From positions 59,760 to 123,759 of the forward strand of contig JAGCFX010000082.1 of assembly GCA_017649925.1 (NCBI GenBank): a stretch of DNA of 64,000 nt, given 5' to 3'. The notes under the pieces are model-generated. The model was not told where the DNA came from. It did not search any database and saw only the letters and a program-made list of their open reading frames with translations. Shown here one piece after another: positions 16,375 to 24,978 of the stretch. The DNA is from Paludibacteraceae bacterium (GTDB lineage: Bacteria; Bacteroidota; Bacteroidia; Bacteroidales; Paludibacteraceae). Each line of letters begins with the position of its first letter. Within the stretch, counting starts at the first letter, position 1. Position numbers and translations under genes: made by a program.

Positions 16375-18135
16375 TTATCTATTCTGACGGGCGTTGCCAA
16401 AGAGGACAAGGCTTTCGTCTTTAGTAATTCGCATTTCTTTCGCCGTCAGTTCCGGAATGATGAGCTTCGTACCGGGGTTGATGGCATTCGGGTTAGCAAT
16501 CTTATCTTTGTTAGCGATGTAGATGTAAACCCAGCAGTAAGTATTGTTGTAGTACTGGCGAGCAAGCTTGGAGAGCGTGGTGTTCTTATCCGTTGTCACG
16601 GTCTCGCTAGCGCGCTGCTTGTACTCGTTCACTCTCTCTGGGCGTGCGCTCTCGTTGAGCGGGATGGTCTTAACAACCACAGCCGGCGTCTCTACGATCT
16701 TGATATCATCCGGATTTACATTCTCGTAATCATCGTCATCATCATTGTAAGCGGCACTTGCGGCAGCAGCGGAGCCACCCGGTCTACTTGCACGTTTCGC
16801 TTCAAGGTCTTTCTTCATGCTCTCGAAGGTAGCCTTATCAACGAGTCTGATAGCTGCACGGCGGTTAGGTCCGTAAGCACCTGTACTGCGGCGGCCGACG
16901 AGTTTACCCAGACCGGTGGAGTACATATGGCTGTCGTCCACTCCGTGCTCCTCGCGTAACTCTTCGATGACGTTGTTCGCGCGGATATCGCCCAACCTGT
17001 AGTTCAATTTCTCCGAACCGGTGTTGTCGCAGTAGCCGGTAACTACAGCGTAGAGCGACGGGTCTTCCGCCAAGCGGTCTGCCACCTGCTGGATGGTTAT
17101 CAAGCCATCCTCACGTACTCGTGACTTGCCATTATCAAAGTAAACGTAATAGATATTCTTGTTATCCTCTTTGATGGTCTCTTTTGATTCCTTGATAACT
17201 TCACGGACGATGATACTGTCATGACGGATGTAAATCGTATCGTGGCAGCATATCGGATCGACATCACTCTTCACCTTCTTGTCGCCGTCGTCACTCTTCT
17301 GCTCTAACAGCGCAAGGCTGGAAATATTGCGCATATGCGTTTTCTTTACCGCTGCCAGTTTGAATCGCATATTCAGCGTCACGTCAACTATACCATCGTT
17401 ATTCTTGGATGCCACGGCATTCATACCCGCATATCCACGTCCGTCAATATAGTCATTGATGAAATAGTTGTATGTGGCACGTACGCCGAGCGCCAAGGTA
17501 CGGTTGAGGTTAAACTCAAAATTCATACCCGCCTGCAGGTATAACTGGCCGGCGTAATCCGTCATGTAACTCGGACCGAGTACTCCGTCTTCGTTGATAT
17601 AATTGATGGTATTACCGCGTTTCCACGTGGGGTGATCGCCCGACGGGTCATCATGATACATCGTCGTTGATTTATACAGCGCGTACCCACCTCCTATAAC
17701 TGCGTGTGCAGAGAATATCTTTTTCTTGGCATTGGGGAAGAACAGCCCCATGAAGTCCATCGAGACATACAATCCCATTTTGTGCATATGTCCGTTGAGC
17801 AGGGTATCGACGTTATTGCCGCCGGGCTTACCGGTCACGGTATACATATCGTACATATAGGTCAAGCCCAAGCCCCAAACGGGATTGAACGAGTATTCCA
17901 AATCGATACCGGCATTGGGAATAGCCACTGCGTGCTGCTTCTCGGAATTGAAGTCGCCATCAAACCAGTTAAAGCCCACATGCGGCGTCAGCGACCAGTG
18001 GGAATAACCAGGCGCGAGTTCCTTATTTTCAGATACTTTATAGGGGTGTGCACCTTTCAGTTTTTGCTCCTTTTCCTGCGCCGTGGCAAACACCGCAAAG
18101 CACAGAAGAGAGAGGATAAATAGACTTTTCTTCAT
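16375..18135 (-). CDS. OmpA-family outer membrane protein with LysM domain
   Basis: The ATG at 18135 starts a signal peptide (MKKSLFILSLLCFAVFATA). The 586-residue product has an N-terminal beta-barrel (WSLTPHVGFNWFDGDF, GLGLTYMYDMY, residues of about 35-275), an OmpA domain (YVYFDNGKSRVREDGLITIQ, VVTGYCDNTGSEKLNYRLGD, residues of about 325-445), and a C-terminal LysM-like domain (TLSKLARQYYNNTYCWVYIY, NPGTKLIIPEL, residues of about 520-570). OmpA and LysM both bind peptidoglycan, so it is probably a barrel tethered to the wall at two points. Its promoter is at 18179-18211. The tRNA gene starts 2 nt after its stop. Confidence 0.88.
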   Translation of the reverse strand: MKKSLFILSLLCFAVFATAQEKEQKLKGAHPYKVSENKELAPGYSHWSLTPHVGFNWFDGDFNSEKQHAVAIPNAGIDLEYSFNPVWGLGLTYMYDMYTVTGKPGGNNVDTLLNGHMHKMGLYVSMDFMGLFFPNAKKKIFSAHAVIGGGYALYKSTTMYHDDPSGDHPTWKRGNTINYINEDGVLGPSYMTDYAGQLYLQAGMNFEFNLNRTLALGVRATYNYFINDYIDGRGYAGMNAVASKNNDGIVDVTLNMRFKLAAVKKTHMRNISSLALLEQKSDDGDKKVKSDVDPICCHDTIYIRHDSIIVREVIKESKETIKEDNKNIYYVYFDNGKSRVREDGLITIQQVADRLAEDPSLYAVVTGYCDNTGSEKLNYRLGDIRANNVIEELREEHGVDDSHMYSTGLGKLVGRRSTGAYGPNRRAAIRLVDKATFESMKKDLEAKRASRPGGSAAAASAAYNDDDDDYENVNPDDIKIVETPAVVVKTIPLNESARPERVNEYKQRASETVTTDKNTTLSKLARQYYNNTYCWVYIYIANKDKIANPNAINPGTKLIIPELTAKEMRITKDESLVLFGNARQNR

Positions 18136-18178
18136 GGTTAGAAAAGAGATGTTCGTTCTCAAATTCACAATTCAGGGT

Positions 18179-18211
18179 GCAAAGATACAACTTTTTTTTG
18201 ACATGACCAAA
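18179..18211 (-). promoter_or_regulatory. Promoter of the OmpA-LysM gene
   Basis: The minus strand shows -33 ATTTGGTCATGTC (ending 18211) and -7 TATCTTTGC (18179-18187). Confidence 0.85.
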
Positions 18212-18245
18212 TATTTTTGAAAAAAAATATATTTTTTATACGAAG

Positions 18246-18279
18246 TATTGCACATATGAGATTTTTTTTGTATCTTTGC
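18246..18279 (+). promoter_or_regulatory. Promoter of the pta-ackA operon
   Basis: The -33 box TATTGCACATATGAG (18246-18260) and -7 box TATCTTTGC (18271-18279) lie 39 nt before the pta ATG. It is divergent from the OmpA-LysM promoter. Confidence 0.87.
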
Positions 18280-18317
18280 AGCGTTATTGAGAATTCTAAT
18301 CAAACATACCTTATAAC

Positions 18318-19316
18318 ATGGACATTTTGGAACAAATGGTTGCGCGTGCGAAGGCCAATCCGCAGCGCATCGTGTTGCCGGAAGGCGACGAACCGCGTAC
18401 GTTAGAAGCTGCCAATATCTTATTACGAGATAAGATTGCGCAGCTTATTTTAATCGGTGACCCAGAGAAGATCAAGGGCATGGCGGCAGAGAAGGGATTT
18501 GAGCACATCAAAGAGGCGAAGATCGTAGATCCGCTGCGTGACCCGAAGATGCCGGAGTATGCGAACTTACTATTTGAGTTGCGAAAGGCGAAGGGCATGA
18601 CAGAGGAAGAGGCGAAGAAGAAAGCGCAAGACCCGTTATATCTGGGTTGTCTGATGATCAAGGCAGGTGACGCTGACGGTGAATTAGCAGGTGCTCGCGG
18701 TACGACGGCGGACACTATCCGTCCGGCCTTCCAGATCCTGAAGACGAAGCCGGGTTGCTCGATCGTGAGCGGTGCGTTCCTCATGTTTACGCCGGCCAAG
18801 CAGTTGGGCGAGAACGGTTTTCTGTTGTTCGCCGACTGCGCCGTGAATCCGAATCCGGATGCCAAGCAATTGGCGGAGATTGCCATTTCTACGGCGGAGA
18901 CGGCTCGCAGTATCGCCGGCATTGAGCCTCGCGTAGCCATGTTAAGTTTCAGTACGAAGGGCAGCGCGAAGCATGAGTTAGTGGACAAGGTACAAGAGGC
19001 AACAAAGTTGGCCAAAGAGATGGCGCCGGAGTTGCAGTTGGACGGGGAGTTGCAAGCAGACGCAGCATTGGTGGAGAGCGTAGCCAAAACAAAAGCTCCT
19101 GGCAGTGCAGTAGCCGGCAAGGCAAACGTGCTCGTGTTCCCTGACCTGCAGGCAGGTAATATCGGATACAAGCTCGTTGAACGCTTCAGCGGCGCAGATG
19201 CTGTAGGTCCTATTCTGCAAGGTATCGCAGCGCCGGTGAACGACCTTAGCCGCGGATGCAAGGTACAAGACATCGTTCAGATGGTCATCATCACAGCCAA
19301 TCAAGCAATTAAATAA
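18318..19316 (+). CDS. pta: Phosphate acetyltransferase
   Basis: Pta converts acetyl-CoA and phosphate to acetyl-phosphate and CoA, the first step of acetate formation, in the cytoplasm. The 332-residue short form lacks the N-terminal DRTGG domain of the E. coli enzyme. Typical segments are RIVLPEGDEPRTLEAA near residue 17, GARGTTADTIRPAFQIL near residue 125, GCSIVSGAFLMF near residue 145, and NVLVFPDLQAGNIGYKL near residue 270. It is followed 18 nt later by ackA, its normal partner, and has its own promoter at 18246-18279. Confidence 0.97.
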   Translation: MDILEQMVARAKANPQRIVLPEGDEPRTLEAANILLRDKIAQLILIGDPEKIKGMAAEKGFEHIKEAKIVDPLRDPKMPEYANLLFELRKAKGMTEEEAKKKAQDPLYLGCLMIKAGDADGELAGARGTTADTIRPAFQILKTKPGCSIVSGAFLMFTPAKQLGENGFLLFADCAVNPNPDAKQLAEIAISTAETARSIAGIEPRVAMLSFSTKGSAKHELVDKVQEATKLAKEMAPELQLDGELQADAALVESVAKTKAPGSAVAGKANVLVFPDLQAGNIGYKLVERFSGADAVGPILQGIAAPVNDLSRGCKVQDIVQMVIITANQAIK

Positions 19317-19334
19317 CTTAAAATCACAATACAC

Positions 19335-20525
19335 ATGAAAATCTTAGTTTTGAACTGTGGTAGCAGCAGTATCAAGTACAAACTCTTCGAAATGGAGAGC
19401 AAGAAAGTGATGGCACAAGGCGGCATCGAGAAAATCGGTCTGCCGGATTCGTTCCTGTTAGTCAAACTGCCAAACGGCGAAAAAGTTAAATTCGAGAAGT
19501 CGATGCCGGAACATACAGTAGGTATCGAGTTGATTCTGGAGAAACTGGTGGACCCGCAGATTGGTTGCATCAAAGACTTGAAGGAGATCAACGCCGTAGG
19601 TCACCGCGTGGTGCACGGCGGCGAGAAATTCAACAAGTCGGTGCTTATCACGCCGGAAGTGAAGAAAGAAATCATTCAATGCGTGGACCTTGCTCCGCTG
19701 CACAACCCTGCTAACCTGAAGGGTATTGATGCTATTGAGAAGATCTTGCCGAACGTACCGCAAGTGGCTGTTTTCGACACGGCTTTCCATCAGACGATGC
19801 CGGACTACGCGTATATGTACGCCCTGCCGTACGAACTGTATGAGAAATACGCGATTCGTCGTTACGGCTTCCACGGCACCAGTCACCGCTATGTGAGCGC
19901 ACGTGTATGTGAGTTCTTAGGTGTCGATCCGAAGAAACAGAAGATTGTTACCGCACATATCGGCGGAGGCGGCAGTTGTACGGCTGTGCTGAACGGCGAG
20001 AGCGTAGATACTTCTATGGGTCTAACGCCCGTAGAGGGTCTGGTGATGGGTACGCGCGCAGGTGATCTTGACCTCGGTGCTGCGACGTTTATCATGGATA
20101 AAGAGCACTTGAGTACGGCAGAGTTCAACAACCTCGTGAATAAGAAATCCGGTCTGCTCGGTGTGAGCGGTGTATCGAGTGATTGCCGTGATATCGAAGC
20201 GGCTATCAATCAGGGCAACAAACGCGCAGATTTGGCACGTAAGATGTTCATCTACCGCGTAAAGAAATACATCGGTGCTTATGCTGCTGCCATGAACGGC
20301 ATCGATATTCTCGTGTTCACTGCCGGTATCGGAGAGAACGATCCTTATATCCGTGCAGAGATCATGAAAGGTTTGTCGTTCCTCGGCATCGAGTTGGATG
20401 AAGAAGCCAACAAGGTTCGCGGAGAAGAGCGTATTATCTCAAAGAAAGGCTCGAAAGTGACCGTTTGCCTTATCCCGACGGACGAGGAGTTGATGATTGC
20501 CAGTGATACCGAAGCGCTCATTTGA
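19335..20525 (+). CDS. ackA: Acetate kinase
   Basis: AckA transfers the phosphate of acetyl-phosphate to ADP, giving ATP and acetate. The 396-residue product has LNCGSSSIKYKLF at the N-terminus, HRVVHGGEKFNKS near residue 90, the active-site region RYGFHGTSHRYVS near residue 178, AHIGGGGSCTAVLNG near residue 207, and FTAGIGENDPYIRAE near residue 325. It forms the standard pta-ackA pair. Its end is 16 nt before the ATG of the amylase gene, so the transcript probably continues. Confidence 0.98.
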   Translation: MKILVLNCGSSSIKYKLFEMESKKVMAQGGIEKIGLPDSFLLVKLPNGEKVKFEKSMPEHTVGIELILEKLVDPQIGCIKDLKEINAVGHRVVHGGEKFNKSVLITPEVKKEIIQCVDLAPLHNPANLKGIDAIEKILPNVPQVAVFDTAFHQTMPDYAYMYALPYELYEKYAIRRYGFHGTSHRYVSARVCEFLGVDPKKQKIVTAHIGGGGSCTAVLNGESVDTSMGLTPVEGLVMGTRAGDLDLGAATFIMDKEHLSTAEFNNLVNKKSGLLGVSGVSSDCRDIEAAINQGNKRADLARKMFIYRVKKYIGAYAAAMNGIDILVFTAGIGENDPYIRAEIMKGLSFLGIELDEEANKVRGEERIISKKGSKVTVCLIPTDEELMIASDTEALI

Positions 20526-20541
20526 CATTTGCCAGCAGACC

Positions 20542-22182
20542 ATGAATAAACCGATTATTTACCAACTCTTTCCCCGTTATTTTGCGAACTACAACGAGAC
20601 TCGCAAACATGACGGGACGAAGGAGGAGAACGGCTGCGGACGGTTTGTCGATATCAACGAGCGGGCACTGAAAGCGATTAGCGATCTGGGTGCCACGCAC
20701 GTATGGTATACCGGCGTCATCCGTCACGCTACAGCCCAATACAACAACCCCGCCATTACCAAAGGCAAAGCCGGTTCGCCTTACGCCATCACGGACTACT
20801 ATGACGTAGATCCCGACCTGGCTAAGAACGAGGCGAAGCGCATGCAGGAGTTTGAAGCACTTGTGAAGCGTACGCATGATGCGGGATTGGGTGTGTTACT
20901 GGACTTCGTACCAAATCATGTGGCACGTCAGTACAAGAGTATCTGCAAGCCGAAAGGAGTGAAAGATCTGGGAGAAGACGACAACCCGAATTGGGCGTTC
21001 TCACCATTGAATAACTTCTATTATCTGCCCGGCGAACGATTTACGATGGATAAGGATTTGCAGGGATATGACGAGTTTCCCGCAAAGGTAACAGGCAATG
21101 ACTGTTTCTCCAGCCATCCGAGCGAGAACGACTGGTACGAGACGGTTAAGTTGAATTACGGCGTTTATTATCGCGGCGGCGGAGAGAAGCAGTTCTTTCC
21201 TATTCCGAACACGTGGCACAGGATGCTGGAAATTCTGCTTTTCTGGGCAGGCAAAGGTATCGACGGTGTGCGTGTGGACATGGCAGAAATGGTGCCTGTG
21301 GAGTTCTTCTCGTGGGCTATTGCGCAAGTTCGCAAGAAATATAAGAAGTTCCTATTCATCGGCGAATGCTATGACCCGCGGCAATATGACTCTTATCTCG
21401 CAGCAGGCTTTGACTACCTGTATGACAAAGTGGGTATGTACGACTATCTGCGCGGCGTGATGAGTAAGGGCTGGGCGGCCGAAGGCATCACCAACCAATG
21501 GATGCAACACGGCGATGTGCGAATCAAGCATATGCTCTATTTTCTTGAGAACCATGACGAGCAGCGTATTGCCAGCGGTTTCTTCTGCGGCAGCGGTCGC
21601 TGCGCCGAGCCGGAGATGATTATAGCTGCCACGCTCAACCAGTGCCCCGTGATGATCTACGCAGGTCAGGAACTAGGCGAAAGAGGCATGGACATGGAGG
21701 GATTCTCCGGCATGGACGGACGCTCTACCATCTTCGACTACTGGGGAGTGAAGAGTCTGCAGGCTTGGGCGAACAAAGGCAAGTTCGACGGCGCGCATAT
21801 GACCGATGCGCAACATGAGTTACGCGACTTCTATAAGCGGTTGCTCAACCTCGCGCGCAGCAACAAAGCCATTCAGAACGGGCAGATGTACGACATCACT
21901 TACGCGCAAGGGGAAGGATTCAACAAGCATGAGCAGTTCGCCTTCCTGCGTCATGCCAAAGGCGAGACGCTGCTGGTTGTTGTCAATTGCCATGACCGCG
22001 AGCAGCAAGTGAAAGTGCGGATTCCCAATGATGCGTTCGTTTATCTGGGACTGGAAGAGAAGCCCAAAGCGACGGCTACCGATCTGCTTTACGGAGAGAA
22101 ACAGCCGATATGCTTCACGCCGGAGGGTATATTTGAGATCACATTGCAGGCATGGAAAGGTGTCGTGCTGAAAATCAAATAA
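20542..22182 (+). CDS. Cytoplasmic GH13 alpha-amylase family protein
   Basis: The start at 20542 (MNKPIIYQLFPRYFAN) follows the ackA stop. The longer frame overlaps ackA. The 546-residue product has the GH13 regions in order: DFVPNHV near residue 130, the nucleophile region GIDGVRVDMAEMVP near residue 245, the acid/base in FLFIGECYDP near residue 285, and FLENHDEQRI near residue 350. All three catalytic carboxylates are present. There is no signal peptide, so it acts in the cytoplasm on glycogen or imported maltodextrins. Its place between ackA and ubiA suggests a link to sugar fermentation. Substrate specificity is not readable. Confidence 0.92.
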   Translation: MNKPIIYQLFPRYFANYNETRKHDGTKEENGCGRFVDINERALKAISDLGATHVWYTGVIRHATAQYNNPAITKGKAGSPYAITDYYDVDPDLAKNEAKRMQEFEALVKRTHDAGLGVLLDFVPNHVARQYKSICKPKGVKDLGEDDNPNWAFSPLNNFYYLPGERFTMDKDLQGYDEFPAKVTGNDCFSSHPSENDWYETVKLNYGVYYRGGGEKQFFPIPNTWHRMLEILLFWAGKGIDGVRVDMAEMVPVEFFSWAIAQVRKKYKKFLFIGECYDPRQYDSYLAAGFDYLYDKVGMYDYLRGVMSKGWAAEGITNQWMQHGDVRIKHMLYFLENHDEQRIASGFFCGSGRCAEPEMIIAATLNQCPVMIYAGQELGERGMDMEGFSGMDGRSTIFDYWGVKSLQAWANKGKFDGAHMTDAQHELRDFYKRLLNLARSNKAIQNGQMYDITYAQGEGFNKHEQFAFLRHAKGETLLVVVNCHDREQQVKVRIPNDAFVYLGLEEKPKATATDLLYGEKQPICFTPEGIFEITLQAWKGVVLKIK

Positions 22183-23151
22183 ATGGAACAATTTAAAGAC
22201 ATAATGAGATTGGTGAGGTGGAGTAACCTACTCTTCCTCGCTGCTCTCATGTGGGTGATGGAAAAATGGGTAGCAGTGCCCATCCTCGACAAGGCGGCTT
22301 TCGGCGAACAACTGCCGGGATACCTGCTATGGTTAGTTATCCTTGCTACGGTGTTTATCGCCGCAGGCGGGTACGTCATCAATGATTATTTCGACGTCAA
22401 GATTGACCGCATCAACCGCCCTGACGCACTCATCGTCACGCGATCGGTCAGCAAGCCCTTTGCTATGCGTTTGAGTCTGGTACTCAGCGGGATAGGTATT
22501 GCTTGCGGCATCGCGGCAGCAGCTGTTTTGCGGAGTATGACCATCGGCATTCTTTTTGTGATAGTTCCCGGTTTACTATGGTTCTATTCATCGAGTTACA
22601 AGCGGCTTTTCATGCTCGGCAATATCACTATTGCTATGCTGGCAGCCCTTGCGCCGATGCTCATAGCGATGACCAATGTAGTTATACTGCAGTTACGTTA
22701 TGAGACCATACTTCCGTACATCAACCTCACGCATGATCTCTATGCCTGGCTCGGCGGTTTTGCCCTTTTTGCTTTCCTCCTCACATGGGTGCGCGAAATC
22801 ATTAAAGACATGCAGGACCAGATGGGCGACCGCGAATTGGAGTGCCACTCGATGCCTGTGGTGTGGGGCGACCTATGGACCAAGATTTTCGTTACGGTTC
22901 TCATCGTCTTCACGCTCGCCGTCATCGGTCACCTATGGTACAGAGTATTACCGTTCCCTATTGCATGGACAAGCCTCAGCACACGCTATATAGCGCTCGG
23001 CATCGTTGTCCCGCTGCTTGGCGCATTGTGGTTACTATGGTCCGCTAAGATACCATCCGACTACAAGACATGCCAACAGGTAGTCAAACTGACGATGTTT
23101 CTCGGCATGTTGTACAGTTTTGTTGTCATGAGGTTGTTCCCTCTTTTGTAA
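22183..23151 (+). CDS. UbiA-family prenyltransferase
   Basis: The ATG follows the amylase stop directly. The 322-residue integral membrane protein has about eight hydrophobic helices and the two UbiA aspartate motifs, NDYFDVKIDRINRPD near residue 66 and KDMQDQMGDRELECHS near residue 208. The family transfers a polyprenyl chain from a diphosphate to an acceptor. Bacteroides homologues are often annotated as geranylgeranylglycerol-phosphate transferase, but the acceptor here is uncertain (quinone or lipid). It could use the product of the polyprenyl synthase at 4069. Confidence 0.88.
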   Translation: MEQFKDIMRLVRWSNLLFLAALMWVMEKWVAVPILDKAAFGEQLPGYLLWLVILATVFIAAGGYVINDYFDVKIDRINRPDALIVTRSVSKPFAMRLSLVLSGIGIACGIAAAAVLRSMTIGILFVIVPGLLWFYSSSYKRLFMLGNITIAMLAALAPMLIAMTNVVILQLRYETILPYINLTHDLYAWLGGFALFAFLLTWVREIIKDMQDQMGDRELECHSMPVVWGDLWTKIFVTVLIVFTLAVIGHLWYRVLPFPIAWTSLSTRYIALGIVVPLLGALWLLWSAKIPSDYKTCQQVVKLTMFLGMLYSFVVMRLFPLL

Positions 23152-23157
23152 TCGTAT

Positions 23158-24978
23158 ATGAAACTATCCGAAATCAAACAAGCCATAGGTTCTTGCGCCC
23201 AAGTGGTCGGCGATGATGCCTTGGAGATTCGTCATTTGCTGACAGACAGCCGGCTGTTGGGCAATGAACCCGAGCACACGCTCTTTTTCGCCATCAAGAC
23301 GGCAAAGAATGATGGCGCGAAGTATATACCCGAACTGCAGGCGAAGGGCGTAAAAGCTTTCGTGACGGGTGATGCACTGGCTGCGTTGCAAAACCTCGCG
23401 GCATATGTGCGTGCGCAGTTTAAGGGCACAGTCATCGGCATCACCGGTTCCAACGGCAAGACAGTTGTCAAAGAGTGGCTATATCAGTTGCTCAAAGATG
23501 ACTACGAAGTGATCCGTTCGCCCAAATCGTATAACTCGCAGATCGGTGTTCCGCTGAGTGTATGGCAGCTGGCTGGCGTTAAGAATCAGGACTCTGGAGT
23601 CAAGACTATTGCGATTTTTGAAGCCGGCATCTCGCAACCCGGCGAGATGGAGAAGCTGGAACGCATCATTCGTCCGACGATTGGCGTCATCACGTATATC
23701 GGTCATGAGCATGATGAGAACTTCGCTTCGCTCGAAGACAAACGCGCAGAGAAAATGAAACTCTTTGTGCACTCCGAGCGCGTTATTGAAGACCCGACAC
23801 ATCAGAACGTCCGCACCTGTGCCGCTGTTATGCGTGCGTTGGGTTACGATGAAGAGACTATCGCATCCCGTATCCTGCAGCAGACGCATGAGACGGTGCT
23901 GAAAGTTAACCTCTCGGCGCTCGTAGATAACGTGCGCTATTTCCGTTCCAAACTCAAACCGGAGACCAAGTTGACATGCATGGTGAAGGCATTTGCTTAC
24001 GGAGCGGGAAGCGTAGAAGTGAGCAAAGCGCTGCAAGCCAGCGGATTAGTTGATTATCTGGCTGTAGCTGTAGCCGACGAGGGTGTTGAACTGCGCCGCG
24101 CGGGTATCACGCTACCCATCATCATCATGGATCCCGAGGTGGCGGCGATGGATTTGATTTTAGAGAACAACCTTGAGCCGAACGTATATAGCCATCAGTC
24201 GCTGAAGACTATTGTTGCCGCGGCGGAAGCCAAAGGATTGGAGAATGTGCCGATTCATATTAAGATTGACTCGGGCATGCATCGTCTCGGTTTTTATAAA
24301 GAAGACATGTCGTGGCTCATTGATAAACTGCATGCAACCAAGGCTGTACGTGTAGCATCGGTTTTCTCGCACCTCGCAGGCAGTGATGAAGCACAGTTTG
24401 ACGAGTTCACCATAGGGCAAATTAAATACTTCGATTCTTGCGCCGAGGCACTGAAGAAAGGCCTCAACTACCCTATTCTCAAGCACATCTGCAACACTGC
24501 AGGTATTGAGCGATTCGCAGACTATCAGTTCGATATGTGCCGACTGGGTATCGGTTTATACGGTTTCTCGTTCATCGGAGCCAAACTACGCAATGTATGT
24601 ACGCTTGAGACGACTATCCTCTCCGTAAAGACCGTCAAAGCCGGCGAGACCATCGGCTACGGACGCCACACTACACTCAAAGAAGAGCGCGTCATCGCCG
24701 TTATCCCTATCGGCTATGCCGACGGTTTTGATCGCCGTTTCTCCAACTACGGAGGCGAGGTATGGGTGCGCGGTAAGAAATGTCCTGTTGTCGGCAATGT
24801 ATGCATGGACCAGGCGATGATTGACGTTACCGGTGCTGATGCCCGCCCCGGCGATATCGCCGAGGTATTTGGAGAACATATGCCGCTTGAGCAACTGGCC
24901 GACAAGCTCGGTACTATCACATACGAAATCCTTACTTCCGTCAGTCGCCGTGTCCAACGTGTCTATTTCTACGAATAA
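23158..24978 (+). CDS. alr: Alanine racemase with N-terminal remnant of MurF
   Basis: In Bacteroidetes murF and alr are often fused. Here residues 1-242 are a shortened MurF: the UDP-binding start, the ATP loop GITGSNGKTVVKEWL at 94-108, SPKSYNSQIGVPLS near 121, HEHDENFASLEDKRAEKM near 183, then directly DPTHQNVRTCAAVMRALGYD near 212 and Alr. About 200 residues of a normal MurF are absent, including the rest of the central domain and the whole C-terminal ligase domain with its DAYNANP motif. Residues 245-606 are a complete PLP-dependent alanine racemase: catalytic Lys in MVKAFAYGAGS (about 277), GYGRHTTLKEE, and CMDQAMIDVT. Alr activity is likely and MurF activity very unlikely. The frame is clean. 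It lies 6 nt after ubiA and overlaps the ABC ATPase. Confidence 0.92.
   Translation: MKLSEIKQAIGSCAQVVGDDALEIRHLLTDSRLLGNEPEHTLFFAIKTAKNDGAKYIPELQAKGVKAFVTGDALAALQNLAAYVRAQFKGTVIGITGSNGKTVVKEWLYQLLKDDYEVIRSPKSYNSQIGVPLSVWQLAGVKNQDSGVKTIAIFEAGISQPGEMEKLERIIRPTIGVITYIGHEHDENFASLEDKRAEKMKLFVHSERVIEDPTHQNVRTCAAVMRALGYDEETIASRILQQTHETVLKVNLSALVDNVRYFRSKLKPETKLTCMVKAFAYGAGSVEVSKALQASGLVDYLAVAVADEGVELRRAGITLPIIIMDPEVAAMDLILENNLEPNVYSHQSLKTIVAAAEAKGLENVPIHIKIDSGMHRLGFYKEDMSWLIDKLHATKAVRVASVFSHLAGSDEAQFDEFTIGQIKYFDSCAEALKKGLNYPILKHICNTAGIERFADYQFDMCRLGIGLYGFSFIGAKLRNVCTLETTILSVKTVKAGETIGYGRHTTLKEERVIAVIPIGYADGFDRRFSNYGGEVWVRGKKCPVVGNVCMDQAMIDVTGADARPGDIAEVFGEHMPLEQLADKLGTITYEILTSVSRRVQRVYFYE
23583..23604 (+). 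repeat. 20-bp dispersed repeat, copy 1
   Basis: TCAGGACTCTGGAGTCAAGA (about 23586-23605) lies inside the MurF-Alr gene. It matches the copy at about 25159-25180 at 18 of 20 positions but is read in another frame (encoding NQDSGVK). Confidence 0.7.
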
